A stretch of DNA of 64,000 nt from Hyposmocoma kahamanoa. Taxonomy: Eukaryota; Arthropoda; Insecta; Lepidoptera; Cosmopterigidae. Under the pieces are notes generated by a model that worked only from the letters and a program-made list of their open reading frames with translations, searched no databases and had not been told where the DNA came from. The stretch is from contig NW_020654748.1 in NCBI RefSeq assembly GCF_003589595.1, positions 7,088,690 to 7,152,689 of the forward strand, given 5' to 3'. Each line of letters begins with the position of its first letter. Position 1 is the first letter of the stretch. A program made the translations under genes and the position numbers. Positions 44,750 to 55,815 of the stretch are shown here, one piece after another.

Positions 44750-45660
44750 TTCAGTTTCATTTATTTCTCAAATATTACATTACCGTACAATTTGCACTAC
44801 ATGTCAAAGTATAAGAAAATTATATTAAGATCGTCAGACAAAAATGAAAATTATAAGAAAAATACACAATAATTAGAAAATTAACAATTCATTATATAAT
44901 ATTGTAGTTATTAAATTACATATCAAATATCATTCTCCATTAGGGATCGTCATAAGTTGATAACAATTATACAAGAGTATGTCAATGCGATAAAAATTAG
45001 AATAAAAATAGAAAATACTGAATTCGTTACAATTTTAAGTCCATAAATTCATTTACGGAGTATAAAGGATTTTTCAAGAAAAGGTCTTTCAGCCGGCGCC
45101 TAAATGTTTCGACAGACGGTTCAAGTCTGAGAGTAGCGGGTAAACGTTCATAGTAAGCAGGTCCGATGACACGCGGGTTTTTCTGTGCAAGTAATGGTAC
45201 TTCCCCCATTCGAACATGCGTCGGGACTGTTCAAATGTTCTCAAATGACCGGTACAACGAAGTCGGATGCCAGAAACATTTACAGTACTAAATGAAGAAA
45301 GATTATTTCTAACGTACATTACAATTTCATACATGTAGAGTGAGTAGTGCGCCATTATGCGTTGCGCTACAACGAGATTTCTGCAGGAATGTCTGTGTTT
45401 TACCCCAACCAATACGCGTACGGCACGTTTTTGCATTAGCATGACTCTATTGGCATCCATGGAGTTACCCCTTATGAGTGAACCGTACGATATCAGCGAG
45501 TGGAAATGTGCAAAATAGACCAGTCTTAATGCAGACTCAGAAATGAGCAATTTCATTTTACGCAACGCAAAGACTGCACCACTCTGTCTATCACACAGTC
45601 TGTCAACATGGCACTTCCAGTTAAGGTTCGAGACCAGAGTGAAGCCAAGGCCATCCTTAT
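44750..45660 (-). pseudogene. CR1/L2-like LINE C-terminal domain and 3' UTR
   Basis: The minus strand near 45655 reads GLGFTLVSNLNWKCHVDRLC (end of the RT thumb). The main frame 45565-45089 has LRLVYFAHFHSLISYGSLIR and MQKRAVRVLVGVKHRHSCRN; a one-base shift near 45195 leads to GPAYYERLPATLRLEPSVET and LYSVNEFMDLKL at the stop (45027). The layout parallels the C-terminus of the LINE at 26442, but the sequence is from a different family. A 3' UTR of about 270 bp follows. The catalytic RT is missing. Confidence 0.8.
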
Positions 45661-46074
45661 CATAACCAACGTAATCGGCATTTTCAGCAAAATTGATTTA
45701 TCAAAATATTTGAAATCAACATATTTAGTTTCAGTTTTACTGTTAAGCAAAATAGGCGCAACTATTTTAAAGAAAAAAACTTTAGGTGTAAAATATTTCG
45801 AAAGTTACCAAAATGCAAATGCGTTTGTTATAACGAGAAGGGCAGTATGTTAACCCCATACAAACGTAGCAGCGCGGTCGTGCCGTGTACGGACGCACAC
45901 ATTCTCAAAATGTCGCGATGCACTCGCGTCCCACGAGCTTTTCATTATTTTATTTTTATATATTTATTTTAATTTATTGGAAGACCAATGGCTATCTTAC
46001 AGAACAAAAACTTCAATATTTTAGAAAAAAACTTAATTATTTAATATTATAATAAAACTCAAGAATGTCAATGA
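45661..46074. other. Spacer, nothing recognised
   Basis: A short CpG-rich patch (about 45865-45940) is the only compositional feature. Confidence 0.4.
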
Positions 46075-46420
46075 GAAATGGAGAGGAGCATACTGAATAC
46101 AAAAAGAAAAGATAGAGCAAGAAATGCAGATATAAGAGAAAGCACAAATGTCATCGATGCTCTGAAACACTACAAAAAATTAAAATGGAAATGGGCTGGC
46201 CACATCGCCCGCATGGAAAATAAAATTACCACGCGGATAGGACCACAAATAAGAGGACCAGAGGTAGACCAAAAGAGAGATGGGCAGATGAAATAAACAA
46301 ACCAGCTGGCAAAGACTGGATGCACAAGACGAAAGACAGAAAACTGTTGTGGAGTGAAATGGAGGAGGCCTTTACTCGAAGAGAGGTCCCTAATTATGTG
46401 TTATAATTATTATTAATCGT
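46075..46420 (+). pseudogene. RTE-type LINE 3' end
   Basis: The frame from 46078 reads MERSILNTKRKDRARNADIR and LKHYKKLKWKWAGHIARMEN. A frameshift near 46255 follows, then RPKERWADEI, AGKDWMHKTKDRKLLWSEME and EAFTRREVPNYVL before the stop. This is the C-terminal 'W.GHIAR.. RW.DEI.. AG..WM..A.DR..W' region and the 'gaggcctttactcg' 3' UTR of RTE elements, from a different RTE family than the copy at 35299. Confidence 0.85.
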
Positions 46421-46540
46421 AAAATTCAATTCGCTCAATTATTTTTTTTATTATTATCGTCATTATTATTATTTTATGTTGAATTATTCAATTAGCTAAT
46501 TTATGTATAATATGAATCTATGTATTAAGGGAACAAATGA

Positions 46541-46712
46541 AGCTTTATCATTATCATTATCGTTGTCATTGTCATTGTCACTGTCATTATCATTGTCATT
46601 GTCATTGTCATTGTCATTGTCATTGTCATTGTCATTGTCATTGTCATTGTCATTATCATTGCCATTGCCATTGTCATTGTCATTGTCATTATTATTATTA
46701 TTATTATTATAT
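46541..46712. repeat. Hexanucleotide microsatellite (CATTGT)n with (ATT)n end
   Basis: Runs of cattgt with cattat and cattgc variants, grading into (ATT)n at 46686-46710. Frames in all directions read as dipeptide repeats (Ser-Leu, His-Cys, Thr-Met) and are artefacts. Confidence 0.95.
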
Positions 46713-48570
46713 TATGTGAAAGCGTGCGTACACGGCACGTGCACACATCACGTATAAGCAGCGCTGCTGTGTATAAATAGAGTCACCATACTCGTCTTAT
46801 TATACCATGTAAGAAGCCTTTATAAATATGCTTTGTGGAATTTCAAACATCTTTGAAACCTTTCTTTCTAACGTACCTACTGCTTTAACTAACAAAAGAT
46901 GGAATGTTTTCAAAAAGGCAAAGGCTTAAGAAGCTCATCCTATTCATCGTTCGAATCAAATTTTTCCCTTCAACTTTATACTTGATTTATCTGTTCTCAA
47001 TTTATATCGAAAGAATATTTTATTGACGACGTACCAAAAATTGTAAGTTCCAAAAATTTGAAAAATTTGAAAAATTTTAGTTGCTTATGTTTTGTAAATG
47101 TTTATGGTTTAATTTTAATGAAAAAGTACCTAAATTATATTGACGAAGATTAACAATGCCTCGTATTAAGTTATTAAAGTAGGAGAACGGTGTCATAAAC
47201 ATTTAATATCCTATTACAACACAAATAAAACTTTAACTACTACGACCGCTTTGCTAACCATTTAAAATTTAATAAGTTTTGAAACGGTATAGAGTATTAG
47301 ATTCTAGATCAATATTTAAATACTTCTACAGTCATTTTTTAACAAGGAAGCGTGAGTGAGAGAATAGTGCATCTAGTATGGGGTTATAGTGCCGAGAAAT
47401 ATTTATACAAGTAGAAAAACATTTTACTTATACTATTGGATGGTTACTTTCTTGATTTTTTGTAGTACACTCTTTTGTGTAGGAGGTTTCTTAAATATTA
47501 ATTTAAGTATTGTTAAGTAGATATATTTTACCGCACATTATGGCTATTTTGGTATTCTTGTTAATTTCATTGATAACTTAATTTTTAATTGAATTCGAGG
47601 AAATGGATTTCGTATAGTAAAGCCACATGTGGTCATAGACCGAAAGTGCTTTTATCATAGTCATAAAAATAATACGAACTACATGAAAAAATGATGAATA
47701 TTATTATGTGAAAATTTATAACTCTCCAGTTATTTAATCATAAAAAAATTATCATCTAATTTCGTTTGTAGAATCTTGTGCCATTCCAGGCGGCTTACGG
47801 CACATGGGGGTTGACTCAGAACCGTACGATAACTCAGTTGTCGCCCGATTTCTTTTCATTTTTTATTCACAACACCCGAATCGAACGTCAAACAGTCATA
47901 TTCGAAACCGAACCGAAATTACGTCACACCCGTATGATTACTTGAACTTCTCGGCCGGTGTTTGTAGCCTACAAACGTTATTCAGAACACAGTTATCGAA
48001 TGAAAGTTACCAATCGTCCTATTGTTTACAAAGCAAGAATGGAATATGGTAATTGCTTATTATTTTAAACAAATCCTGGATTTTGTTCAATTTTATTCAT
48101 TTATTTTAATGCAAGACTAATGCATTTCTATATTTTAGGACTTTAAAGTCTTAAAATATACAAAAGGATTTTCATATTTCTTATAATCTATTTCACCGAC
48201 TAACTCCGTAAACGCTGTTGAATAGCGATATCGTATCGTAACGAATGTTCTGAATAGCTCGGAAAGCGCCCTTCGATTTGAGAACAATATCCATTCGAAC
48301 GATTCGGTTAAAACACCGAATAGTTCTGAATCGGGGCCCTGGAAACTTACACTAGACGAGGGGAAAGACATGACCATGAGCTACGTAATAAGCACAGGGT
48401 TGCAGACACACAGCATATTTTGTCCAAATCAGTTTGCCCGTTTTGTATTAATAGATACGAGATACAAAAACTTTATACTTTAGGTTATTAATACAGCTTC
48501 TTGCAAGTAGTCTCAATCTAAGATGTTTGAAATAAATATTGTAAATGTTAAATGTATTCAAATGTATGTA
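46713..48570. other. Spacer; possible weak TIR element at 47790-48360
   Basis: At 47785 'ttccaggcggc' and, inverted at 48355, 'tttccagggcccc' could be the ends of an element whose halves share 'gactcagaac'/'gattcagaac'. No target duplication was seen. The rest is featureless. Confidence 0.25.
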
Positions 48571-48574
48571 TATT

Positions 48575-48715
48575 TACAAAGAGCAACCCTTAAAGTTTCT
48601 TGCTCATTCTTCTCGGGGGACTCTGCCTTACGAATGAGCAGTAGATTTTAATATGACGATTTCAAGTGTAATTTGCTTACCTATGAAATAAAGATGATTT
48701 GAACTTTGAATTTTG
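48575..48715 (+). repeat. Solo LINE 3' UTR fragment
   Basis: Contains 'agtttcttgctcattcttct', 'gaatgagcagtag', 'tatgacgatttcaag' and the end 'gatgatttgaactttgaat'. It is the plus-strand counterpart of the 3' UTR at 26442-26617. Confidence 0.7.
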
Positions 48716-48719
48716 AAGA

Positions 48720-49475
48720 GACGTATTGGGCCCGACAGTATACATATAACCGGTTGCCGCTCGAAATTGTTGATTCCGCTTCAGACAACTTATATATAGA
48801 TTAAAGCGTCGGCTTGTCATGCAATCAATATACAATGTATCACATTGGCTAAATACTATTAATTTAAATTAAAAAAGTCTATGTTTGAATCGTCTCTTGC
48901 TTCCTATGTGGATTTGATTCAATTCAATGTTATAATAATTGTCATTACTAATAGGATATAAGTATATTTGTAACTAACATCTATGTCAAATTCAGACCAT
49001 GTGGTCTGAATTTGAATTTAAACCTGTCTCGTGAAGACTTGTTTCACATTTGTTGTTGTCACATTTTGCAGATGTGACTTTATTACAACAAAGGTACGAT
49101 TTTAGCACTATATCAAAAACTTTCAAAGTATGTCGACATACAACGTTTATGCATAATATACAATGGTTTGTTTCTTTTATATTTCAATCAACAGAATTTA
49201 TTTTTAACAATTTTTAAGAGAAATGCTGAATTTAAATTTTGTCTGTAAACAGACAGAATCGTTAATACTACCTAAGACGCTCAAAATGAATTAACAGAAA
49301 CGTTCGCAATTACTCATTTATATTAATCCGCGAACTCTATGGTGCTTAACGCTTTAATACTTTGATATTTTATATTAAATACCTTGATGTACGAATCTTC
49401 AAGTAATTTATTAATCATTAACATTAAATAAAACTGGACTATTGTCGTCTTTATTTGCCATTATGACGGGATGAG
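48720..49475. other. Spacer, nothing recognised
   Basis: AT-rich with no supported feature. Confidence 0.4.
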
Positions 49476-49479
49476 AAGG

Positions 49480-49630
49480 TGCCGAGTATGACTCTTGTTG
49501 TGAGTAATTGGAATTATATAAATGGGTCTGGTGTTCTGGGTGTAACCAGGAGAGAATTCAGTTGCTCTGGTACCTATAGTACACAAGGAATTTCTTAGTT
49601 TGCAACCAGGTAACCAACAATGTATGATTT
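49480..49630 (+). repeat. SINE family S3 3' part
   Basis: 'gggtctggtgttctgggtg' and 'ttagtttgcaaccagg' parallel the distal part of the copy at 59330-59505 ('gttctggtcggggtgatcc'; 'tagtttgaaaccagac'). The tRNA-like head is absent. Confidence 0.4.
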
Positions 49631-49669
49631 TACATGTTTTACACTATTTTTTTTTTATAATGGGACATA

Positions 49670-49796
49670 AGAGTGGTTTCACGTGGTGACTTTTAACAGC
49701 GATGTAAATGCGATTTATAGGCGATTGCATCGATGCAGTCGCGCGTTTGTATCGCGTTTGCATCGCTGCTAAAAGTGGCCGCATGTAAACCGCTCT
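49670..49796. mobile_element. Short TIR element (MITE) with TA duplication
   Basis: The ends 'agagtggtttcacgtgg' and inverted 'agagcggtttacatgcgg' pair and continue through 'cttttaacagcgatg'/'cttttagcagcgatg'. TA flanks both ends (49668-49669 and 49797-49798). It is 127 bp with no coding capacity, and related to 7165-7365. Confidence 0.7.
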
Positions 49797-49799
49797 TAA

Positions 49800-51070
49800 G
49801 CTTATCAATTCGTCATCTCAACCATTCAGTTCACCAGGACTTAGAACTTTGTAGGTAAACTGAATCACCTTATATAAGAAAAGTACGTGCGTAATAGATA
49901 GCGATGGTTCCTTCAAAACAAAGTCTACTTTATTACCCATGAAGGAAGTAAATCTCTGATCGTAACACGCACGCTCCATTTAAATCACTCTGAAACGAAT
50001 AAATTTAAATATACGAAGCCCATGTCGTATACGGAATCTCTAGTTACAACCGTAGCACCATTTATCAGAATAAGATTTTATGCACCAAGTAAAAAATCTT
50101 GATTAAAATATATTTTCACTGAAACTCTTTTCACTTTAAAGCCTTGTTAGTATAACAAAATTCGAAACCTTTTAACAAACAGGGTTATTTTTTATAAGCT
50201 CCCAATATAGTACCTATACACAACTAAGTAACTCTATGTAACAGCTGCATTTTATATCATAAGAAACAAACTAAAAATGAAAGCAGGAAGAAATCAGCAA
50301 AAAGAATTAGAAACAAAAGAGAAAGAAAAGGGAATTTTTCATATTTAGAAATACCTTGAATAAACAAGAATCTCCAACCCTATGATGAATAAAAAAGACA
50401 AAAGTTTCGAAGAAAACTTTTACCATAAATCTCGTTCTCGAAATAATTTGTCATAATTCATACACATTAATTCTGTCATGAAAGGAAATAACTATAACAC
50501 TACACAAACTGATCTGTTCACATAAGCCATACGCATCTTTCACATTTGTCGCTTCTTGAACCAATGCCAAAAACCAAACGAAGTCGCTGTTAGATCCGAA
50601 ATTATGTATTAACCCATAAAATAAATTGACAATAATGTTAAAGACGGACGTTAATAGGCAAGGAAGTGACAAAAACAAGATAAAGGAAATAAAAGCTTAA
50701 TAGAATCGATGATGAGAAAAACAATCTAATGAGTTGGCCAAAAAGTCTGTTCGGTTTGCCACCAGCTAACCTTACACAGAAAAGAACTATCGCTTAAAAA
50801 CGTTATACTGTCTATGGCCGATTCAAAATGGCCACTGTAAAGATTTATCGATTTCCCGTGAGAAATGTCAGAAAATTAAATTATTGGAAAAAAATAAAAT
50901 CTGAGATCTGGCAACAAGGCCAAATCCTTTACTTTTTTTTTCATCCTCCAAGACCTAATTAGATGGATTAGCTAGTCCCGAATGACGATAAATTTTACTA
51001 CTACTATAATATTGTCTATGGCATTTTAAGAATGGGCAGGTGAGTTTGAACATTAAGATTCATGAAAAGC
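49800..51070. other. Spacer; short repeat at 50847-50915
   Basis: No gene. The segment 'gatttcccgtgagaaatgtc' plus 'agaaaattaaattattgg' recurs at 63848-63890, so it is an interspersed repeat of unknown class. Confidence 0.35.
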
Positions 51071-51074
51071 TCCC

Positions 51075-51350
51075 AAAACTGGTGAATCTTCTCATCTTAA
51101 TCATCTTTATTTAATAGATACGCAACTTACAATTCAAACCACGTTATTTAAACTCTACCTACTACTCATTTATAAGACAGATTCAGTGACAATAATGAGT
51201 AAGAAACTCCAGGGGTTGTAAATAAACATTTATACACATAAATTATTCATAATTGTTGTTTCAAATTGAATCGAGACAACTTGCAAGAGCTAAATGGGTC
51301 ACTACGATGGATTTTTGTCATCCAAACACGCAGAAGTTGTTCCTTCAGTG
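51075..51350 (-). pseudogene. LINE 3' end (last residues and 3' UTR)
   Basis: The minus strand reads EQLLRVWMTKIHRSDPFSSC to a stop near 51247, then a 3' UTR with 'ctggagtttcttactc' and 'tgagtagtaggtagag' resembling the LINE 3' UTR at 26442-26617. The coding part is cut at 51350 by the TIR element that follows. Confidence 0.5.
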
Positions 51351-51831
51351 CATCGGGTAAATAACCAGAAATAGAGACGAAATTAGGGCCATATATTCCT
51401 GGTAACACATCAGCGATACAGCTCTTATAAATATCAGCTTCCGTTTGCACTGAAATATAGACAGGCCAACTACTGACCTGTGTGTACGTCTCCGTATATT
51501 CCAAAAAATATTCTGTATTTATTGTAATGATGATAATATCTCTAATAATGCCGTGCTGTTATATTCGATGGTGTGGGAAAAACAGCAAAACATTTAATTA
51601 CAAAACAAACGGAATCACATTTCATCTGTAATTAAATATGTAATTTTGCAATTTTCGTCCATTATAGCAAAGCTCATGTTAACTGATCGATTTGAAGTGA
51701 AACATACCCATCAATTGTTTCGAACTCGGGCTAACCAATCGGAGCGCAGTCGTCACAGTAATGATATGGCAGAATAGTTTTCAAACAAATTAAATGACAT
51801 TTCGTCTCTATTTCTGGTTATATACTCGATG
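51351..51831. mobile_element. TIR element with perfect 8-bp target duplication, copy 1
   Basis: The termini CATCGGGTAAATAACCAG and (inverted) CATCGAGTATATAACCAG, followed on both sides by 'aaatagagacgaaat', give TIRs of about 35 bp. Directly outside is CTTCAGTG on both sides (51343-51350 and 51832-51839). An 8-bp duplication fits hAT or P superfamilies; the sequence is too short to hold a transposase. It encodes part of a frame (WPVYISVQTEADIYKSC) that copy 2 shares. Confidence 0.85.
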
Positions 51832-51852
51832 CTTCAGTGTAAGTACATAGTA

Positions 51853-52258
51853 GTAGTAGAGCTCCTTGTGAAAGAGTTCGCCTAGACAAGTACTGCCACA
51901 TTACCTATTTCTGCCGTCAAGCAGTAATGTCAGCATTACTATTTTCCGATTTTGAAGGGTATGTGTACTGCTAAAGTAAAGGTACGGACAACGACACATC
52001 AGACTACACATTTTTGTTCGATAATCGCCACCATTGCAACGGAACAAGATAAGTCAATGTGAAAAGCTTGATGTGCTGGCGTGTGTACATGGAACTTGTC
52101 AACTTATGTCTCAGGGTGCCAGGCGCAGTGACTGAGCCCCTCAGATGTTTGCGACTTAAAGCTCTGAGTGGCACTGCAACTGTTATGGTCAGGCGTGTAG
52201 CTTACTATCAAGCGATTGACTTGTTCGTCCTGTCATTTGATATTAGAAAAAAAAAAAT
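51853..52258 (+). repeat. Repeat family A copy (plus) with 75-bp interruption
   Basis: Full 5' end ('agtagagctccttgtgaaag') to 'gtcatttgatattagaaaaa'. Unrelated sequence at about 51990-52065 separates the 'ttgaagggtatgtg' block from the 'acatggaacttgtcaac' block. Confidence 0.8.
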
Positions 52259-52591
52259 TAAAAATAGTATCCTCCTTAACATTAATTTAATTTAAATAAA
52301 TGTCCTGCGACGCTAGAGCAACAATATGAATTTCTTTGAGCTTCCCTCTCAAAGACACTCTCAAGTCTACATTATAAATTACATTGTAAATTGCCATAAC
52401 CACATGATTTGCAGAACAAAGATTCTATTAACATCAGCGGCATAACTCCAAAACAAATGCCATATTAAACTATGAAAGTAGCCAAAGTAAACCAATCTAC
52501 TGGTTTATAAGGTTTTTGTTTTTTTTTAATCACGGAGACTGTATAGCTAAGCTGTTTTGATAACTTAGTTATTTGTAAACCCCATTGCCTT

Positions 52592-53025
52592 TTTAACCGA
52601 CTTCAAAAAAGGAGGAGGTTCTCAATTCGACTGTATGTTTTTTTGTATGTATGTTACGCGATAACTCCGGTATTTGTGAACCGATTTTCATGATTTTATT
52701 TTGTTGGAGATAGGGTACCTCCATAGTGATCTCATTTCATTTTGAAGAAAATCATCCACCTCTAAGGGTGGCTGATTACGCATGAACATTCATTTTTATA
52801 AATAGCGTCTAAACGTTACTTAAATAGCAATTATTTTAATGCTTGGTTTTGCTATTCTCCAATTCTAGGCGTTTTTCTCTATCAATACACTTTGAGTAGT
52901 GAAAACTGATTTTTATTATCTCCTGTGTCAGGCCCTGTATAGTAGCGAACTAAACATCCCCATATTTCAATAAAACTTGGCAAATAGATGTAACTCCACG
53001 TCCTTTTGAGGTCGATTTTTTTACT
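52592..53025 (+). repeat. Repeat family B copy 5 (longest)
   Basis: The best-preserved copy, from 'aaccgacttcaaaaaagg' to 'ccttttgaggtcg', so both TIRs are visible. It includes the middle block 'gctattctccaattctagg' and 'cactttgagtagtg'. Confidence 0.85.
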
Positions 53026-53224
53026 GCTCTGTACCGATATTATAGCATCTAAAGTTATACCTAAAAATATAAATGTATCTATAGGTTCATTTATTCATTT
53101 CTAACCATGTTGTTTGTGACTGTCTAACTCATATTGGCTAAGGAAATATCATTAACCGCCATAAGGCTCGGTAAGTAATTAATATAAACTTAACTAAAAA
53201 TAATAATAACAAATGTTTTATTTA

Positions 53225-53515
53225 ACAAAAAAGCAGACCTCAAGAGATTGCGGAATTACGTCCATTTGCCAAGTAATATTAAAATCGGTAAACGGAAAGT
53301 CGGTGAAATCCAATAAAAGGGATTCATCCTCTAATTGGCCACCCTTGGAGATGGAATATCTTCTTCAAATTTCATTGGGGACTACTATTGAGGTACCTCC
53401 TTTTCAACGAAAAAGGAACCATCGAAATCGGTTCACTAATGTCGGAGTAATCGCATAACTTACACACAAAAAATACAACCTACCTTTTTTGAACTCGGAT
53501 AAAAATTGACTTGTA
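53225..53515 (-). repeat. Repeat family B copy 6
   Basis: Inverted relative to copy 5 and about 200 bp from it. Runs from 'gcagacctcaagag' to 'cttttttgaactcgg'. The ORF at 53213-53458 is its translation. Confidence 0.8.
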
Positions 53516-54155
53516 CAGCTGTATTTTATAAGAAAAGATTAGAATTTTTATGCTTTTAAATCCTAAAATTACCCGTAAGATGCTAAAAGTTTGTATAGTC
53601 AAGAGCACATCAAGCTTGATACTTCGTACTTTGGACCGTTCTTATAGTAAGCGGCATAGAATTGGATTTAAATCTTAAGTGTAAAGCAAGTCTAAAAAGG
53701 TCAAGGCCAAGAGCATGTCAAATGCTCTTGACCCTGTACTTTAATTTAGATTTTTTTCATATTTTTATTTATATTTTGAAACTGCACCGACTTGTTAGCT
53801 AAGCCAATATATTATGCTTCAAGCGTGCAGAAAGCCGTCAATGTCAAGAGTGTCTCCTATTTTATGGTGGGTTCGTAATAGTTCGGTCTCAGGAGCATTG
53901 ACCGCGAAAAGGGACGCTGCTGACGTCCGAAAACAAATTTTATTTTGACTCCTATGCCTTACGGGCTCATGTTAGCAAAACAACAAAAATAGCTTGCAAC
54001 ATTAAAACGTCGTCTTAAACTTCTGTTTAATGTAAATATTTTATAAAGCACAACCCTCATTGAAGAATGGCATAAGTGAAGTTACGTCAAAAATGTTTTA
54101 TTGCTTCATTAGATATAGAAAAATATAACCCACATCCTCTCCTGTTACTTCTAAG
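53516..54155. other. Spacer, nothing recognised
   Basis: Contains 'gtcaagagcacatcaa' and several related words ('caagagcatgtcaaatgctc') but no defined element. Confidence 0.35.
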
Positions 54156-54159
54156 TTTA

Positions 54160-54376
54160 ACTGCCTCCGTAGCCGAACGGTTACCATACCGGACTGCCAC
54201 GCAGAGGTCCCAGGTTCGATTCCCGGGCCGGGAGAAATATTTGTATGGCCTACATTTATTTCTCTCGTGAGTTTGGGTGTAATTTGTAATTGGCTATGTA
54301 TGTGTTCATGGCACCCACGACACAGCGTTTCCCTAGTGAGGGGCTATGTTGAGTGTGTACGTCATTATTATTATTG
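54160..54376 (+). repeat. tRNA-derived SINE, family S1 (complete)
   Basis: tRNA-like head 54163-54235: A box within 'cgtagccgaacggttacc', B box 'ggttcgattcccgg'. Body 'atggcctacatttatttctc' and 'gcacccacgacacagcg', then a (ATT)n tail at 54363-54374. Looks like a pol III transcribed SINE rather than a tRNA gene. Confidence 0.8.
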
Positions 54377-55062
54377 TGAGAACGTGAGTTATATTTTTCT
54401 GTATATAATGTAGCAATAAACATGCTTGACGTAACTACACTTACGCCATTACTCCACGAGGGTTGCGAAGGGTAATTTTCAGGTTAGTGTCTTCTACCTA
54501 ATTTCGGTGGTTATTGCCTTGAAAACCGCCGTAAAGTTGGCTGCTTATCGGTATTCTACAGGATATATCACGAAGACTGTGCAATGGAATTGCATAATTT
54601 GTTACACACAACAGTTAAAATTAGTTAATGTATTCGACTTACCGGAACTTACTCTCACGATGCGTAGCTGAAATATCAAACAATTTCAATATTCTAAAAC
54701 TGGGTTATGGTTTTTGAGATATCTCAAAAAAATATTTAGTCACTTAGCCGCGTCATAGTCAGCGGACGGCAGAATATTAATTAATACTTCATGTGAATAT
54801 TCTAGAATATTTAGAAATATGATAAAAATTGCCACCGAAAATAGGTTGAGGAAATTTACCTAAAAATTACCCAATAATAAACCGACCAAACGAAACTTCT
54901 CTTATCCGCTTTCTTGCTTGACTTGCTTCTCAATGACAATTGAAACGCAACTGGAAGTCTCGTCAAAAGTAACCATATGAGCCCAAACACAAGGTATAGG
55001 TGTCTGCTTTTTCCATAATCAGATCAGGTCTACACCATAACATTTTATTTTCATTGGAACTG

Positions 55063-55552
55063 CCTCTGTGGCCGAACGATTGCCATGCTGGTCTGCCACG
55101 CAGAGGTCCGGAGTTCGATTCCCGGGCCGGGAGAAATATTTGTATGGCCTACATTTATTTCTCTCGTGAGTTTGAGTGTAATTTATGGTGTTCTATGTGT
55201 GTGTCAATGACTTGTTTAAGCTGCAGTAGAGCTCGTTATGAAAGGGTTCGTCCAGGGAAGCACAGCCATCTTACCTATTTTTGCCACCAAGCAGTCATGT
55301 TAGTATTACTGCGTTCTGGTTTTGAAGGGTAAGGGTGCTAGTGAAATAAGAGGTACATGGGACTTGTCAACTTATGTCTCAGGGTGACGGGTGACATTGC
55401 TATTTAAAACTCTGAGTGGCACTACAACTGTTATAGACACGCGTGTAGCTTACCATCGAGCGCACGACTTGTTCGTCCCGTCACTTGATATTATAAGAAA
55501 AAAACCGCGACACGGGATTTCCCTGGTGCGGGGCTATAAATGTGTACGTTAC
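55063..55552 (+). repeat. tRNA-derived SINE S1 split by a family A insertion
   Basis: The head at 55065-55135 has the A box region 'gtggccgaacgattgcc' and B box 'agttcgattcccgg'; the body continues to about 55212. After the family A copy the S1 sequence resumes at 55507 ('gcgacacgggatttccctgg') and ends near 55552. Confidence 0.8.
55222..55505 (+). repeat. Repeat family A copy (plus) inside the S1 SINE
   Basis: Complete at both ends, 'gcagtagagctcgttatg' to 'gtcacttgatattataaga', with a short A-rich tail. A deletion removes part of the gcagtgcc/ggcactgc hairpin (near 55395). Confidence 0.8.
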
Positions 55553-55555
55553 TAT

Positions 55556-55815
55556 TGGAATAACATCTATGTGCCTAGTTTTAATGAAATCGATTAACGG
55601 AAAATGGGTCAAATGCAATAAACCGGATTCATCTCCTAATTTTTCACCCCTAGAGATAGAATATCTTGTTCAAATTTTTGTAATTTTTGTAACTTGCTAA
55701 CGAAAAAGATCGAAATCGGTTCAAAAACGTAATCTCAAAACCTACAAACGAAAACAAATTATAAAAATACTGTCGGATTGAGAACCTCCTTCTTTTTTTA
55801 AAGTCGGTTAAAAAC
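55556..55815 (-). repeat. Repeat family B copy 7
   Basis: Inverted. Includes 'gaaatcgattaacggaaa', 'acccctagagatagaatatc' and the terminus 'tttaaagtcggttaaaa'. Confidence 0.75.

Noticed and set aside
46503..46757. Three overlapping ORFs with Ser-Leu, His-Cys and Thr-Met repeats, and a CRISPR-like regular pattern
   Set aside because: They are translations of a (CATTGT)n microsatellite. There are no spacers, so it is not a CRISPR array.
47785..48360. An hAT-type element between 'ttccagg' ends
   Set aside because: The inverted similarity covers only about 12 bp plus one internal word, and no target duplication is present; kept only as a low-confidence note.
50733..50760. A mariner-like terminal inverted repeat (ttggccaaaaagtctgttcg)
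   Set aside because: No matching opposite end or transposase fragment was found within several kb.
54163..54240. A tRNA gene with good A and B boxes
   Set aside because: No acceptor stem or convincing anticodon arm forms, and the same head plus body occurs at 55063 and 42724, so it is a SINE.
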